A stretch of DNA of 10,628 nucleotides from Candidatus Nanohalarchaeota archaeon (GCA_003660865.1 QMVA01000028.1:1-10628), one strand, 5' to 3'. Shown: positions 1 to 6,712, counted from the first letter of the stretch. Numbers and translations: made by a program. The notes: generated from the letters alone by a model not told the origin.

Positions 1-1
1 C

Positions 2-259
2 TTTTTTGCTCATAAGAAAACAAGCGAAAGAGTATTGATACTTTGTATAATGTTGTTCTCGCTTGGAGTTGGTATTAGTACAATATCCTACGCTACCGGT
101 ATAAAACAAGATACATTGGCTCGGTGGATGAAGGAGGTATCCAAATATTGCAAAAACGTACACGATACCTACATTCGTAAAGTAAACTGTAAATATCAGA
201 CACATCATTATTCCAATCATTCAAAAAGTGTATCGTGCACCCCATATACATTACATTAG
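2..259 (+). pseudogene. Possible transposase fragment with helix-turn-helix (truncated)
   Basis: The frame is open from the window edge and stops at 257-259, so the true 5' end is outside. The first 50 or so residues resemble the N-terminal part of IS1-like/archaeal transposases: an FF..(K/R)KTSE opening, a hydrophobic helix, then IST-ISYATGIKQDTLARWMKE, which matches the usual 'S...IA...G.S..T+.RW.KE' helix-turn-helix. The following VHDTYIRKV is where such proteins enter the catalytic domain, but the reading then degrades into a Ser/His/Tyr-rich tail and stops. No DDE catalytic residues can be seen. I infer an insertion-sequence remnant cut off or frameshifted near 200. An alternative is the end of an ordinary HTH regulator. 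The match is by eye only. Confidence 0.35.
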
Positions 260-750
260 TTCGTGAAGGTCTAAGAATATCTTATTTAAATAATGATGGA
301 CGAAAAAAAGAAATTGAAAAAATCAATGATGAAGTGAACAAAAAATACGGTCGCTTCGGGCTCAGAGTCATGCAAATCGCAAGTACTGGAGAATTGAAAA
401 ACATCGTCAAATATCTTGTTGACCTGAAACTGCGCAAAAACTACAACATCTTAGATCTAACAAAAGAATTTGAGAAAATTGTTGAAAATTGGGTTAAAAT
501 TACATCTTTCATCAAAACAGAACACTCAAAAGAACATATCCAAAAAGAAATCATAAATCATATCGAACAAAAAGAAGAAATATTCTTTATCTTCGCATAC
601 GGCCGCGCAGTTCAGCCAGCAATCGAAGTAATAGCAGAATTGAACACCAAAAAAAAATTCTCAGAGAAATATCTATTAGATTCAGAAATGAACAAAAACA
701 AAGCAAACATCGAGTATTACAGATGTTTCTTTGAATCCTCTGACCTATAG
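235..750 (+). CDS. Unrecognised protein, start uncertain, possibly a 5'-truncated gene
   Basis: I do not recognise this protein. The frame is open from 193, just after a stop at 190-192. The first start codon is GTG at 235; the first ATG is only at 370, after 45 residues that already look coding (charged, helix-forming, with EIEKINDEVNKKYGRFGLRVMQI). No Shine-Dalgarno or convincing TATA box lies before either start. The product, up to 171 residues, is Lys/Glu-rich and mostly helical by appearance, with one hydrophobic stretch (EEIFFIFAYGRAVQPAIEVIAEL, near residues 113-135). It lies directly downstream of the transposase-like fragment, so it may have lost its original 5' end. It ends 79 bases before glyS, whose own promoter lies in that gap, so it is not obviously co-transcribed with glyS. 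Confidence 0.45.
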   Translation: MHPIYITLVREGLRISYLNNDGRKKEIEKINDEVNKKYGRFGLRVMQIASTGELKNIVKYLVDLKLRKNYNILDLTKEFEKIVENWVKITSFIKTEHSKEHIQKEIINHIEQKEEIFFIFAYGRAVQPAIEVIAELNTKKKFSEKYLLDSEMNKNKANIEYYRCFFESSDL

Positions 751-793
751 CAGATCACAAATCCCTTCCTTTCTAGAAAACACCCACAAACTA

Positions 794-801
794 TTTATAA
801 A
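794..801 (+). promoter_or_regulatory. TATA box for glyS
   Basis: TTTATAAA is centred about 32 bases before the ATG at 830. With the usual archaeal spacing of about 26 bases from box centre to transcription start, the mRNA would begin near 823, giving a leader of only a few bases. This also argues against the in-frame TTG at 731, which would lie upstream of the promoter. Confidence 0.6.
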
Positions 802-829
802 TCACCAACAGAATACTAGATGTGATAAA

Positions 830-2407
830 ATGACTGACAAAACCAAAGATAACAAAACAACAAAACCCAAAGACACTGAAAAATCACTGACAATCGCAGA
901 AATCGCAAGCTACTGTAAAAGCACAGGTATGGTATTTCCTAACTCTGAAATCTACGGCGGATTCGCCGGCTTCTGGGACTATGGCCCGCGCGGGGTTGAA
1001 ATCAAAAACGCAATCAAGCGCGAATGGTGGAGAACGTTTGTGCAGCAGCGCGACGACATCGTCGGCATAGACGGCACAACAATCACGCACCCGAAAGTAT
1101 GGGTAGCATCAGGCCACGTAGAATCCTTTTCAGACCCGCTTCTGGAATGCGAAAAATGCAAACAGCGCACAAGAGCAGACCATCTCATAGAAGACACACT
1201 AAAAATCTCTGTTGATGGCATCAGCCTCGACAAGGTAAACGACCTGGTAAAAAAACACAATCTGAAATGTCCCTTCTGTGGCGGCGCACTACTTGATGCG
1301 CGCAAATTCAATCTCATGTTCAAGACACATGTAGGACCTACAGAGGCAGATTCAACAGTAGCATATCTAAGACCGGAGACAGCACAAGTAATCTTCACAG
1401 ACTTCAGGCAGGTCGCAGACATATCCCGCCAGAAATTACCCTTTGGGATAGCGCAAATAGGTCGCGCATACAGAAACGAGATATCTCCCCGCGACTTCTT
1501 ATTCCGCTCAAGAGAATTCGAGCAGATGGAAATCGAATATTTTGTACACCCCGACAAGACAGGCGAATGTCAATACCTCACAAAAGACATCCTAAAGCAA
1601 AAGATTCGCATATACACAGAAGTTGCGCAGCAGGAAGATACAGACGACAGCGTAATGACATTCAAAGAAGCGATGGACGAAAACATAATCAAAAACCCAT
1701 GGCTCACATATTTTTTAAGCCAGCAATACAACTGGTTCGTAAACTTAGGCATAAAAGAAGAGAACCTCCGCCTGCGCCAACACAGGGAAGAAGAACTCGC
1801 CCACTACGCCAAAGGATGCTTTGACATAGAATACAGGTTCCCATTCGGATGGAAAGAAATTCACGGCATGGCAGACCGCTCAGCATTCGACCTCACCCAG
1901 CACATGGCGCACTCCAAAAAAGACCTGAGCATCTTCGACGAGGAAACCAAAAAAAAAGTAATCCCATGCGTAGCAGCAGAACCATCCCAAGGCGTTGACC
2001 GCGCATTCCTTGCATTCATAATTGATGCATACACCAAAGAAGACGAAAGAACCGTCCTGAAACTAATCCCCGAACTTGCACCAATAAAAATCGCCGTATT
2101 CCCACTCATGAAAAAAGACGGCCTGAAAGAGAAAGCAGAAGAACTCCACAACACCCTAAAAAAACACATAATCTCCTTTTTTGACACCGCAGGCTCCATA
2201 GGCAAACGATACGCACGCATGGATGAAATAGGCTGCCCATACTGCGTAACCATAGACTACGACTCACTCGAAAAAGATGACGCAACCCTGAGAGACCGCG
2301 ACAGCACAAAACAAGTGCGCATCCAAATAAAAGACCTGAAAACCACACTAGAAAAACTTCTTGCAAAAGAAATCACATTCAAAGATGCAGGCAAGCCAAT
2401 AAACTAA
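830..2407 (+). CDS. glyS: Glycyl-tRNA synthetase, dimeric (alpha2) class II type
   Basis: Attaches glycine to tRNA-Gly in the cytoplasm, with ATP as energy source. The 525-residue product has the family features in order: a Lys/Thr-rich N-terminal tail (1-19); the GGFAGFWDYGPRG segment (43-55) typical of alpha2 GlyRS; two Cys pairs, C107/C110 and C147/C150, a likely zinc site; class II motif 2 with RNE at 215-217 followed by FRSREF and EQMEIEYF; motif 3 with GVDRAF at 388-393, whose Arg contacts ATP; and a C-terminal anticodon-binding domain starting near IAVFPLM (421), with the GxxGKRYARMDEIGCPYCVTID segment. The length is close to usual for archaeal GlyRS (somewhat short). I chose ATG 830 over an in-frame TTG at 731 because the family N-terminus and the TATA box at 794 both fit. 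It faces the next gene tail to tail, with only four bases between the stop codons. The identification is secure. Confidence 0.97.
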   Translation: MTDKTKDNKTTKPKDTEKSLTIAEIASYCKSTGMVFPNSEIYGGFAGFWDYGPRGVEIKNAIKREWWRTFVQQRDDIVGIDGTTITHPKVWVASGHVESFSDPLLECEKCKQRTRADHLIEDTLKISVDGISLDKVNDLVKKHNLKCPFCGGALLDARKFNLMFKTHVGPTEADSTVAYLRPETAQVIFTDFRQVADISRQKLPFGIAQIGRAYRNEISPRDFLFRSREFEQMEIEYFVHPDKTGECQYLTKDILKQKIRIYTEVAQQEDTDDSVMTFKEAMDENIIKNPWLTYFLSQQYNWFVNLGIKEENLRLRQHREEELAHYAKGCFDIEYRFPFGWKEIHGMADRSAFDLTQHMAHSKKDLSIFDEETKKKVIPCVAAEPSQGVDRAFLAFIIDAYTKEDERTVLKLIPELAPIKIAVFPLMKKDGLKEKAEELHNTLKKHIISFFDTAGSIGKRYARMDEIGCPYCVTIDYDSLEKDDATLRDRDSTKQVRIQIKDLKTTLEKLLAKEITFKDAGKPIN

Positions 2408-2411
2408 AAAC

Positions 2412-2960
2412 TCATTCTGAATCACTCAACAAACCAGAAACATACAATGGAAACCATACCAATAACCCACTCAAAAAGAAATTATTTATCTCCCACACCA
2501 TAACCAAAGGAATTGACGCCCCCGGAATACCACCAATCTGAAACCCGAACAATCCGCTCTCAGCCACAAAATAGAAAACATAGCCAAATACTCCACCATA
2601 CAAAAACGCCCTTCTCTGTGTAACTTCAAACTTTTCAGCAAGAAAATACACAACAATATAGAAGACAAAATAAACAGGAAGCATAGATACAAGATCAACA
2701 AACAGGCTACTCCAGTATATCTCCGGATCAAACACAAACCACAAAACTTCCTCAAATAATCCGAAAACTGTCCCAAAAATCACAACAAGAACGAAGTCTT
2801 TCTTAGTAACCAAGCGCAAGATATACCTCAACGACTTGCTGAAAAAATAAACCATCACCATAAACAGTAACTGAACTATTCCTGCAACAGAGCCTATCGA
2901 AACCAGAAAACCAAAAAAAAGTGCACATACAACAGAAATAAAAATCTTGAATTTTTCCAT
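2412..2960 (-). CDS. Polytopic membrane protein, function unknown
   Basis: A 182-residue integral membrane protein with about six hydrophobic segments, near residues 5-23, 26-41, 57-77, 86-107, 119-135 and 155-176. Several acidic residues sit within or at the edge of membrane segments: the E70-E71 pair in GLFEEVLWF, E134 in FVAESGLFGF and E157 in MVWEINNFF. Such buried acids often matter for catalysis or ion handling. The EE pair recalls CPBP-type membrane proteases, but the Arg of EExxxR and the His motifs are missing, so I do not assign that family. ATG 2960 is preferred over TTG 2978 because an AGGTG ribosome binding site (2969-2973) stands eight bases before it. It lies downstream of the small gene at 3028-3447, with a 67-base gap that may hold a weak promoter. 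Confidence 0.85.
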   Translation of the reverse strand: MEKFKIFISVVCALFFGFLVSIGSVAGIVQLLFMVMVYFFSKSLRYILRLVTKKDFVLVVIFGTVFGLFEEVLWFVFDPEIYWSSLFVDLVSMLPVYFVFYIVVYFLAEKFEVTQRRAFLYGGVFGYVFYFVAESGLFGFQIGGIPGASIPLVMVWEINNFFLSGLLVWFPLYVSGLLSDSE

Positions 2961-2968
2961 AGTAAATA

Positions 2969-2973
2969 CACCT
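2969..2973 (-). promoter_or_regulatory. Ribosome binding site deciding the start at 2960
   Basis: On the minus strand AGGTG lies eight bases before ATG 2960. It supports this start over the in-frame TTG at 2978, which the site would otherwise lie within. Confidence 0.6.
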
Positions 2974-3027
2974 AGCAAGATGTGGAACCAACAAAGGGCT
3001 CAAAAAAAACAAAGATAAAAGCAAACA

Positions 3028-3447
3028 TCAATCCAGAAGCAAAATCTTCTGCGAAACAGTATCCACGGTCCAATACTTAAAAAACTCCTGAATCTGCTCC
3101 AGATTCACAGACGGCACCAAAAGACACCCGCGCCCAAGCTTCTTACCCTTCATCTTCTGAAGAATCCCAATCTGGTTTGTTCGTCCAGTAAGAGCATACG
3201 AAAACTGTACTTTCTCGACATTTGACTTGCCATTAAGCTTATAATACACAATATACGCTTCCCTCTTGGAAGGCCTGTTAAGCGCCCGCCTCTTTACTTT
3301 CACAACATTATCCTGCGAAACTTTTTCAACAACTACAGGCTCCTCCACCACAGGAACATCATCAGCCGCTACCTCCAGCTTCCTATCATTCTCACTCAAA
3401 ACCTGTCTCTTCAGAAAATCAAGTTCTTCACGCAAATTTAAAACCAT
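3028..3447 (-). CDS. Small protein with N-terminal helix and C-terminal basic alpha/beta-like domain, unknown
   Basis: A 139-residue protein of unknown function with a clear three-part layout. Residues 1-25 (LREELDFLKRQVLSENDRKL) look like a short coiled coil or oligomerisation helix. Residues 26-45 are an acidic, Val/Glu/Pro-rich linker. Residues 50-139 are basic at first (VKVKRRALNRPSKREAY) and then alternate strand and helix: a segment with YALTGR near 84-89, GRGCLLVP at 105-112, then an amphipathic helix EQIQEFFKYW. The gene follows the MinD-like gene in the same direction with 40 bases between, but that gap contains its own TATA box at leaderless distance. It might be a partner of the MinD-like ATPase; this rests on position only. 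Confidence 0.75.
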   Translation of the reverse strand: MVLNLREELDFLKRQVLSENDRKLEVAADDVPVVEEPVVVEKVSQDNVVKVKRRALNRPSKREAYIVYYKLNGKSNVEKVQFSYALTGRTNQIGILQKMKGKKLGRGCLLVPSVNLEQIQEFFKYWTVDTVSQKILLLD

Positions 3448-3469
3448 AACAATCTTTACTCACTTAAAC

Positions 3470-3477
3470 TATTTATA
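3470..3477 (-). promoter_or_regulatory. TATA box, leaderless spacing, for the gene ending at 3028
   Basis: Minus-strand TATAAATA is centred about 26-27 bases before ATG 3447, placing the predicted transcription start at the start codon itself. No ribosome binding site is visible, as expected for a leaderless mRNA. Confidence 0.6.
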
Positions 3478-3487
3478 TCTGCCCATG

Positions 3488-4261
3488 TCACTCAAACGAC
3501 AAGCTGATACTTCTGCCAAAAAACGCACGTATGCTATCCATAACAGAATTCTTTGGCATATCCTCACCAGCAATTTTATACGCGATACCCTTCATCTGCC
3601 TCGATACACTCGAATGCGGCGCATGAACAACCACAGGCGTCCTGTAGGCAATCGCCTCCCTGACTTTGTGATGATTATTAATCGTCGCAATGACCGGCAG
3701 TTCCAAAAAAAGCTCCACTTCCCTTATAGACATCTCATGTTTCTCAGACATTCTCCTGTTAATAATGACACCAAGCAACTCCTTATTCTTCTCTTTTGCG
3801 AGCTTCCTTGCAGTGACAGCACCAAGGACTGCGATATATTCCGGATTAGTCACAATAAGAACCTCATCAGACGCATCAATCGCTGCCTCCACTTCCTCAC
3901 TCACACCAGCTGCAGCATCTATAAGAATGATATCTGTATTTCCAAGAAGCCGGGAAATCTGGCTCTTCAGCCCGCCGTAATTTGCCTCAATTTCACCTAC
4001 AGATGCAGGAATAACTGAAAACCCTTCTTTGTAGCGATACATCGCCTGCGTTATAAACGCATCATCCCTCAACACATCATTAAGCGTTACTGGGTTCACA
4101 ACAGGCAGCGCAAGATGTATTCCAAGACTTGCACCAGTAACATTCGCATCAATCACAACAACATTTTTGCCAATCTGCGAAAGCGAAGTACCAAGATTAG
4201 AAACAATCGTAGTCTTGCCAACCCCGCCTTTTCCTGAAATAACAGAAATTACCTTCGTCAT
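3488..4261 (-). CDS. MinD/ParA-family ATPase (MinD-like)
   Basis: A P-loop ATPase of the deviant Walker A group, which dimerises on ATP and binds a membrane, protein or DNA surface to position cell components. The 257-residue product begins with the deviant Walker A GKGGVGKT at 10-17 (signature Lys11 and Lys16). It has switch I around DANVTGASLGIHL (38-50), and LIDAAAGVSEEV at 113-124 in the switch II/Walker B place, close to MinD's 'DSPAG' form. NNHHKVREAIAYRTPVV near 195-211 fits the MinD C-terminal half. The last 20 residues (SVMDSIRAFFGRSISL) can form an amphipathic helix like the MinD membrane-targeting tail. No MinC or MinE is present, as is usual in archaea, where several MinD paralogues occur. 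The exact role (division, motility-structure placement or other) cannot be told. Confidence 0.92.
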   Translation of the reverse strand: MTKVISVISGKGGVGKTTIVSNLGTSLSQIGKNVVVIDANVTGASLGIHLALPVVNPVTLNDVLRDDAFITQAMYRYKEGFSVIPASVGEIEANYGGLKSQISRLLGNTDIILIDAAAGVSEEVEAAIDASDEVLIVTNPEYIAVLGAVTARKLAKEKNKELLGVIINRRMSEKHEMSIREVELFLELPVIATINNHHKVREAIAYRTPVVVHAPHSSVSRQMKGIAYKIAGEDMPKNSVMDSIRAFFGRSISLSFE

Positions 4262-4272
4262 AAAAAAAATCC

Positions 4273-4279
4273 CCTCACC
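4273..4279 (-). promoter_or_regulatory. Strong ribosome binding site followed by a T8 run before minD-like ATG
   Basis: Minus-strand GGTGAGG is a near-complete anti-Shine-Dalgarno match, 11 bases before ATG 4261. The bases between include eight T residues in a row (4262-4269), so the mRNA has an oligo-U stretch directly before the start codon. Confidence 0.65.
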
Positions 4280-4301
4280 AAGACAATAATTAACTTCAAT
4301 C

Positions 4302-4309
4302 CTATAAAT
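4302..4309 (-). promoter_or_regulatory. TATA box for the MinD-like gene
   Basis: Minus-strand ATTTATAG is centred about 44 bases before ATG 4261. The predicted transcription start is near 4280, so the ribosome binding site at 4273-4279 would sit at the very 5' end of a leader of roughly 19 bases. Confidence 0.5.
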
Positions 4310-4333
4310 GCTTAACGGAAAGACAGAAACATT

Positions 4334-5035
4334 CTACTTAAAATACTGATGCGAATGCGCACTCTCATAATCACTCAGCCTTCCGATATCCACCCAGTAA
4401 TCGCCAAAAGCATACCCTGAAAACTTCTTATCACTCTTCAAAACTCTAGGAATTATATCATCTGTCAGATTAATAACTGAATGCTCCTTATTCTCAGGTA
4501 TAAACTCAAAGATGCCTGGCTCCAGCGCAAAAATCATAGTGCCGGCAAGATGAGCAGATATTGGCTTCTCCAAAAATCCCTTTACCGAAGAATCGTCATT
4601 CAACTCATATATCCCGTACTCAAGCTTCTCCTCATACTTAAACAAGGCAACAGTCCCGACACCCTTACTCTTCTTATGAAACTCAACAAACTTGTCAAGG
4701 TCAAGTGTCGTAAGATTATCCCCACCTATCAGAATAAACGTATCATCCAACTCATCTTTTATCAGATTAAGGCATCCTGCAGTCCCAAGCGGCTTTTTTT
4801 CCTCAACATACTTTATCCTGATTCCAAGATCAGTCCCGTCACCGAAATAACTCTTTATCTGATACCCAAGATACCCGATAGTCATAAAAACCTCAGTAAC
4901 ACCATACTTTTTAAGATACAGAAGTATATGCTCAAGCATCGGCCTCTCATTGATAGGCAGCAAAGGCTTAGGAATGGCATAAGTCAGCGGGCGCAGCCGC
5001 GTGCCTTTTCCACCTGCAAGAATAACTGCTTTCAC
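4334..5035 (-). CDS. Sugar-phosphate nucleotidyltransferase (NDP-sugar pyrophosphorylase)
   Basis: Joins a sugar-1-phosphate to a nucleoside triphosphate, giving an activated NDP-sugar and pyrophosphate; this feeds glycan or S-layer/N-glycosylation pathways. The 233-residue product has the GT-A-like nucleotidyltransferase marks: AVILAGGKGTRLRPLT right at the N-terminus, PKPLLPI, EEKKPLGTAG, the metal-binding GGDNL and, near the end, YWVDIGRLSDYESA. It lacks the left-handed beta-helix tail of longer relatives, so it is the short form (RfbA/GCD1-like). The base and sugar (glucose-1-P with dTTP/UTP, or mannose-1-P with GTP) cannot be decided from motifs. I prefer GTG 5035 because relatives begin MKAVILAGG and a TATA box lies 26 bases upstream; ATG 5047 in the same frame would add MCDV to the N-terminus. 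Confidence 0.93.
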   Translation of the reverse strand: MKAVILAGGKGTRLRPLTYAIPKPLLPINERPMLEHILLYLKKYGVTEVFMTIGYLGYQIKSYFGDGTDLGIRIKYVEEKKPLGTAGCLNLIKDELDDTFILIGGDNLTTLDLDKFVEFHKKSKGVGTVALFKYEEKLEYGIYELNDDSSVKGFLEKPISAHLAGTMIFALEPGIFEFIPENKEHSVINLTDDIIPRVLKSDKKFSGYAFGDYWVDIGRLSDYESAHSHQYFK

Positions 5036-5047
5036 AACATCACACAT

Positions 5048-5170
5048 AATATTACTTTATAACAACAACCAATAAGATATAATACTATATAATCAAAAGC
5101 AAATTATTTATAGTTAATCCCGGTAATTGAAATGCAAATCTTGCAAATTACTGGATATGACCCATCAAAA
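5048..5170. other. AT-rich intergenic region with stacked TATA-like words and an inverted repeat
   Basis: This gap holds four TATA-like words on the minus strand and one (5105-5112) that also reads on the plus strand. An inverted repeat pairs 5120-5128 (CCGGTAATT) with 5146-5154 (AATTACTGG), nine positions with one mismatch (a G-U pair in plus-strand RNA), around a 17-base loop that includes GCAAAT twice (5134-5139 and 5143-5148). It lies just beyond the 3' end of the unknown gene at 5171 and could be a weak transcript end or a protein-binding site. No RNA gene is recognised. Confidence 0.4.
5056..5063 (-). promoter_or_regulatory. TATA box, leaderless spacing, for the nucleotidyltransferase
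   Basis: Minus-strand GTTATAAA is centred about 25 bases before GTG 5035. Further TATA-like words lie upstream (5076-5083, 5085-5092 and 5105-5112), so more than one start is possible; the latter boxes would suit ATG 5047. Confidence 0.4.
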
Positions 5171-5602
5171 TTACACCTGCGCACGAAATATCACATTAGA
5201 TGGAACTTTAGAAACAGACAAATCAAGATAAAGATCTGTCAGAGCCACTACACAATATTTCCTAGCTATTTCATCAACATGCGATTTCACCACAGGTTTT
5301 ACTACATCATGACAATCCTTATAAGCTTCACCACAGACCGCAATATGTTTTACACGCATTCTACCATTTTTCTTGCGAACTCCATAAACACGAATAGCTT
5401 TACATGAATCCGAAAGAGAGAGGCTGCTAAAACATCCAACCATTCTATCAATAATATCATTTATTTCTTCCGTTGAACGACTAGCCACATTCAGTATTGA
5501 ATATCTTTGCATACTCAAAGGGCCAACATCCTCATTTACACTATATCTTTCTTGCAACAAATACACAACATAGAATACGCACCCATCAAACACAAAACTC
5601 AC
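5171..5602 (-). CDS. Unknown protein, Cys-containing, start uncertain
   Basis: A 143-residue reading frame that I do not recognise. It has a hydrophobic N-terminal segment (FVFDGCVFYVVYLL, 3-16), a helical middle (STEEINDIIDRMVGCF), a basic strand segment (AIRVYGVRKKNGRMRVKHIAVCGEAY), and a helix plus strand at the end (VVKSHVDEIARKYCVVALTDLYLDLSV). The alternation suggests a small alpha/beta domain. Candidate starts are GTG 5602, GTG 5593 (four bases after a GGTGAG site) and ATG 5512, which would drop the hydrophobic part. A consensus TATA box at 5638-5645 puts the transcript start near 5615, favouring the two GTG codons. Minus-strand codon use, with many T- and G-ending codons, matches the neighbouring minus-strand genes, so it is more likely real than the opposite-strand frames. 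Confidence 0.6.
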   Translation of the reverse strand: MSFVFDGCVFYVVYLLQERYSVNEDVGPLSMQRYSILNVASRSTEEINDIIDRMVGCFSSLSLSDSCKAIRVYGVRKKNGRMRVKHIAVCGEAYKDCHDVVKPVVKSHVDEIARKYCVVALTDLYLDLSVSKVPSNVIFRAQV

Positions 5603-5637
5603 CCGATAACATCAAACAAAAAATATGCACTCACAGA

Positions 5638-5645
5638 TATATAAA
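5638..5645 (-). promoter_or_regulatory. Consensus TATA box for the gene at 5171-5602
   Basis: Minus-strand TTTATATA is a full match to the archaeal box. Transcription would start near 5615. An ATG at 5612-5610, almost at that start, opens an eight-codon frame that ends at a TGA just inside the main gene, so a tiny upstream reading frame is possible. Confidence 0.55.
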
Positions 5646-5684
5646 ACTACATTATAGTAACTACTTAGAAGAAACTAAACCCCC

Positions 5685-5987
5685 TCAAACACCAGCCAAA
5701 AAATACTTCACAACCAAAACAATCAAAAATATAGATATCAGATAAGCCATACCATACCCGACTATCCGTTGTTCTGACACCTTCTGGCCGTTCCTGATAA
5801 TATTCTCAATTTTCTTATCCAGTACACACGAATATACATACGTATACGTCACAAACAAAACAAAAGACAGAAACCCTGAAAAAACCGGGCCAAATAGTGA
5901 AAACGAAATCACAAAAAGAATAAAAAATACAACTATCTTCGTCTGTGTTAACTCAAGAAACTTCTTCAGTCGCTTTATGATATCCAT
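5685..5987 (-). CDS. Small membrane protein coupled to alaX, function unknown
   Basis: A 100-residue protein with a basic, amphipathic N-terminus (MDIIKRLKKFLELTQTK) and three hydrophobic stretches, near residues 18-35, 37-54 and 76-97. A charged loop (LDKKIENIIRNGQKVSEQR) separates the second and third. ATG 5987 lies four bases after the TGA of alaX, and the GATGA overlapping that stop could serve as ribosome binding site; the two genes are therefore very likely one transcript with coupled translation. The frame stays open upstream into alaX to 6137, but that part is antifunctional overlap with a well-conserved gene and is excluded. No family is recognised. Its N-terminal Lys/Arg cluster would favour a cytoplasmic N-terminus. 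Confidence 0.75.
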   Translation of the reverse strand: MDIIKRLKKFLELTQTKIVVFFILFVISFSLFGPVFSGFLSFVLFVTYTYVYSCVLDKKIENIIRNGQKVSEQRIVGYGMAYLISIFLIVLVVKYFLAGV

Positions 5988-5991
5988 AGAA

Positions 5992-6702
5992 TCATCTGTC
6001 CAGAACCTCAAAATATAATCTCTTGGAATTCTTCCCCTTATTTTCAGTCTTAACCAGCTTGACCTTTCCAATCTCAGAAGTATTTCTGACATGCGTCCCA
6101 GCGCACGCCTGCATATCAAACCCCTCAATATCCACAATCCTCAACTCCTTAATAGATTCAGGAAGCTGCATCTTCAGCTTAGATATAAAAGGAATCTTAA
6201 ACGCCTCATCCCTCGCAAGCGTCTTGATAGTAACAGGCAGCGACTGACAGACAACATTATTCACCATTATTTCATAAGACGCCATCAACCCCTTATCAAA
6301 CCCGCGAACATTAAAATCAATCCGCGACTTCTCACATCCAAGCTGGTTCCCTGTAATCTGCGCCCCTGTCTTTTCATGTATAATCCCGGAGATTATATGC
6401 GCAGCAGTATGCGCACGCATCATCTTATAGCGCCTATCCCAATCAACAGCGCACTCAACCTCATCGCCTGCCTCAAGCCCCTCGCGGGAAACTTCATGGC
6501 TGATCTCACCTGAAAACTTACCGACAAAAACAACTAAAAACTCATCCGCGCCCCGGGAAATCACACCAGTATCATGCAGCTGCCCACCGGAATTAGGATA
6601 AAAAGCCGTCTTATCAAGCACAACAAACTTCCCATCTGAAACACTAACCACGCGCGCACTAAACTTCTTCAAATAACTATCATCCATATATAAAAGATTC
6701 AT
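5992..6702 (-). CDS. alaX: Alanyl-tRNA editing protein AlaX (AlaX-M type)
   Basis: A free-standing homologue of the AlaRS editing domain; it hydrolyses mischarged Ser-tRNA-Ala (and sometimes Gly-tRNA-Ala) in trans. The 236-residue product has the zinc-binding pair of motifs HTAAH (H98, H102) and CAGTH (C200, H204), and the N-terminal YPNSGGQLHDTG segment (35-46), whose GG-Q is typical of the medium and long AlaX forms. Length fits AlaX-M (about 240 residues, without the C-terminal extension of AlaX-L). ATG 6702 gives the family-like start MNLLYMDDSY and follows a GGTGATG site; GTG 6711 and ATG 6708 are in frame but lie inside that site. It heads a two-gene unit with the membrane protein at 5685 and is divergent from the glycosyltransferase. 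Confidence 0.95.
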   Translation of the reverse strand: MNLLYMDDSYLKKFSARVVSVSDGKFVVLDKTAFYPNSGGQLHDTGVISRGADEFLVVFVGKFSGEISHEVSREGLEAGDEVECAVDWDRRYKMMRAHTAAHIISGIIHEKTGAQITGNQLGCEKSRIDFNVRGFDKGLMASYEIMVNNVVCQSLPVTIKTLARDEAFKIPFISKLKMQLPESIKELRIVDIEGFDMQACAGTHVRNTSEIGKVKLVKTENKGKNSKRLYFEVLDR

Positions 6703-6705
6703 CTG

Positions 6706-6712
6706 CATCACC
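6706..6712 (-). promoter_or_regulatory. Ribosome binding site for alaX
   Basis: Minus-strand GGTGATG stands three bases before ATG 6702. The spacing is short, but the match is strong and it rules against the in-frame GTG and ATG that it overlaps. Confidence 0.55.

Noticed and set aside
731..829. N-terminal extension of GlyRS from TTG 731
   Set aside because: It overlaps the preceding frame, lies upstream of the TATA box at 794 and has no family counterpart.
979..1557. Long open frame on the minus strand inside glyS
   Set aside because: It lies wholly antisense to a well-conserved GlyRS core and its translation (Ser/Arg/Cys-rich) has no domain-like pattern; it is a product of the codon use of glyS.
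2412..2960. CPBP-type membrane protease
   Set aside because: Only the EE pair is present; the Arg of EExxxR and the conserved His motifs of the family are absent.
3266..4018. 250-codon plus-strand frame over the MinD-like and 139-residue genes
   Set aside because: It crosses two genes with good motifs and promoters, begins in a Ser/Thr-rich low-complexity stretch and shows no family features.
5132..5407. Plus-strand frame with an upstream TATA-like word (5105-5112)
   Set aside because: The translation is rich in Ile, Phe, His and Thr as expected from an antisense frame, and it overlaps the more protein-like minus-strand gene at 5171-5602. The box also reads on the other strand.
5988..6137. 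Extended N-terminus for the small membrane protein
   Set aside because: It would overlap the conserved end of alaX, including the CAGTH zinc motif region's downstream coding, and is Arg-rich and unstructured; ATG 5987 gives a natural membrane protein.
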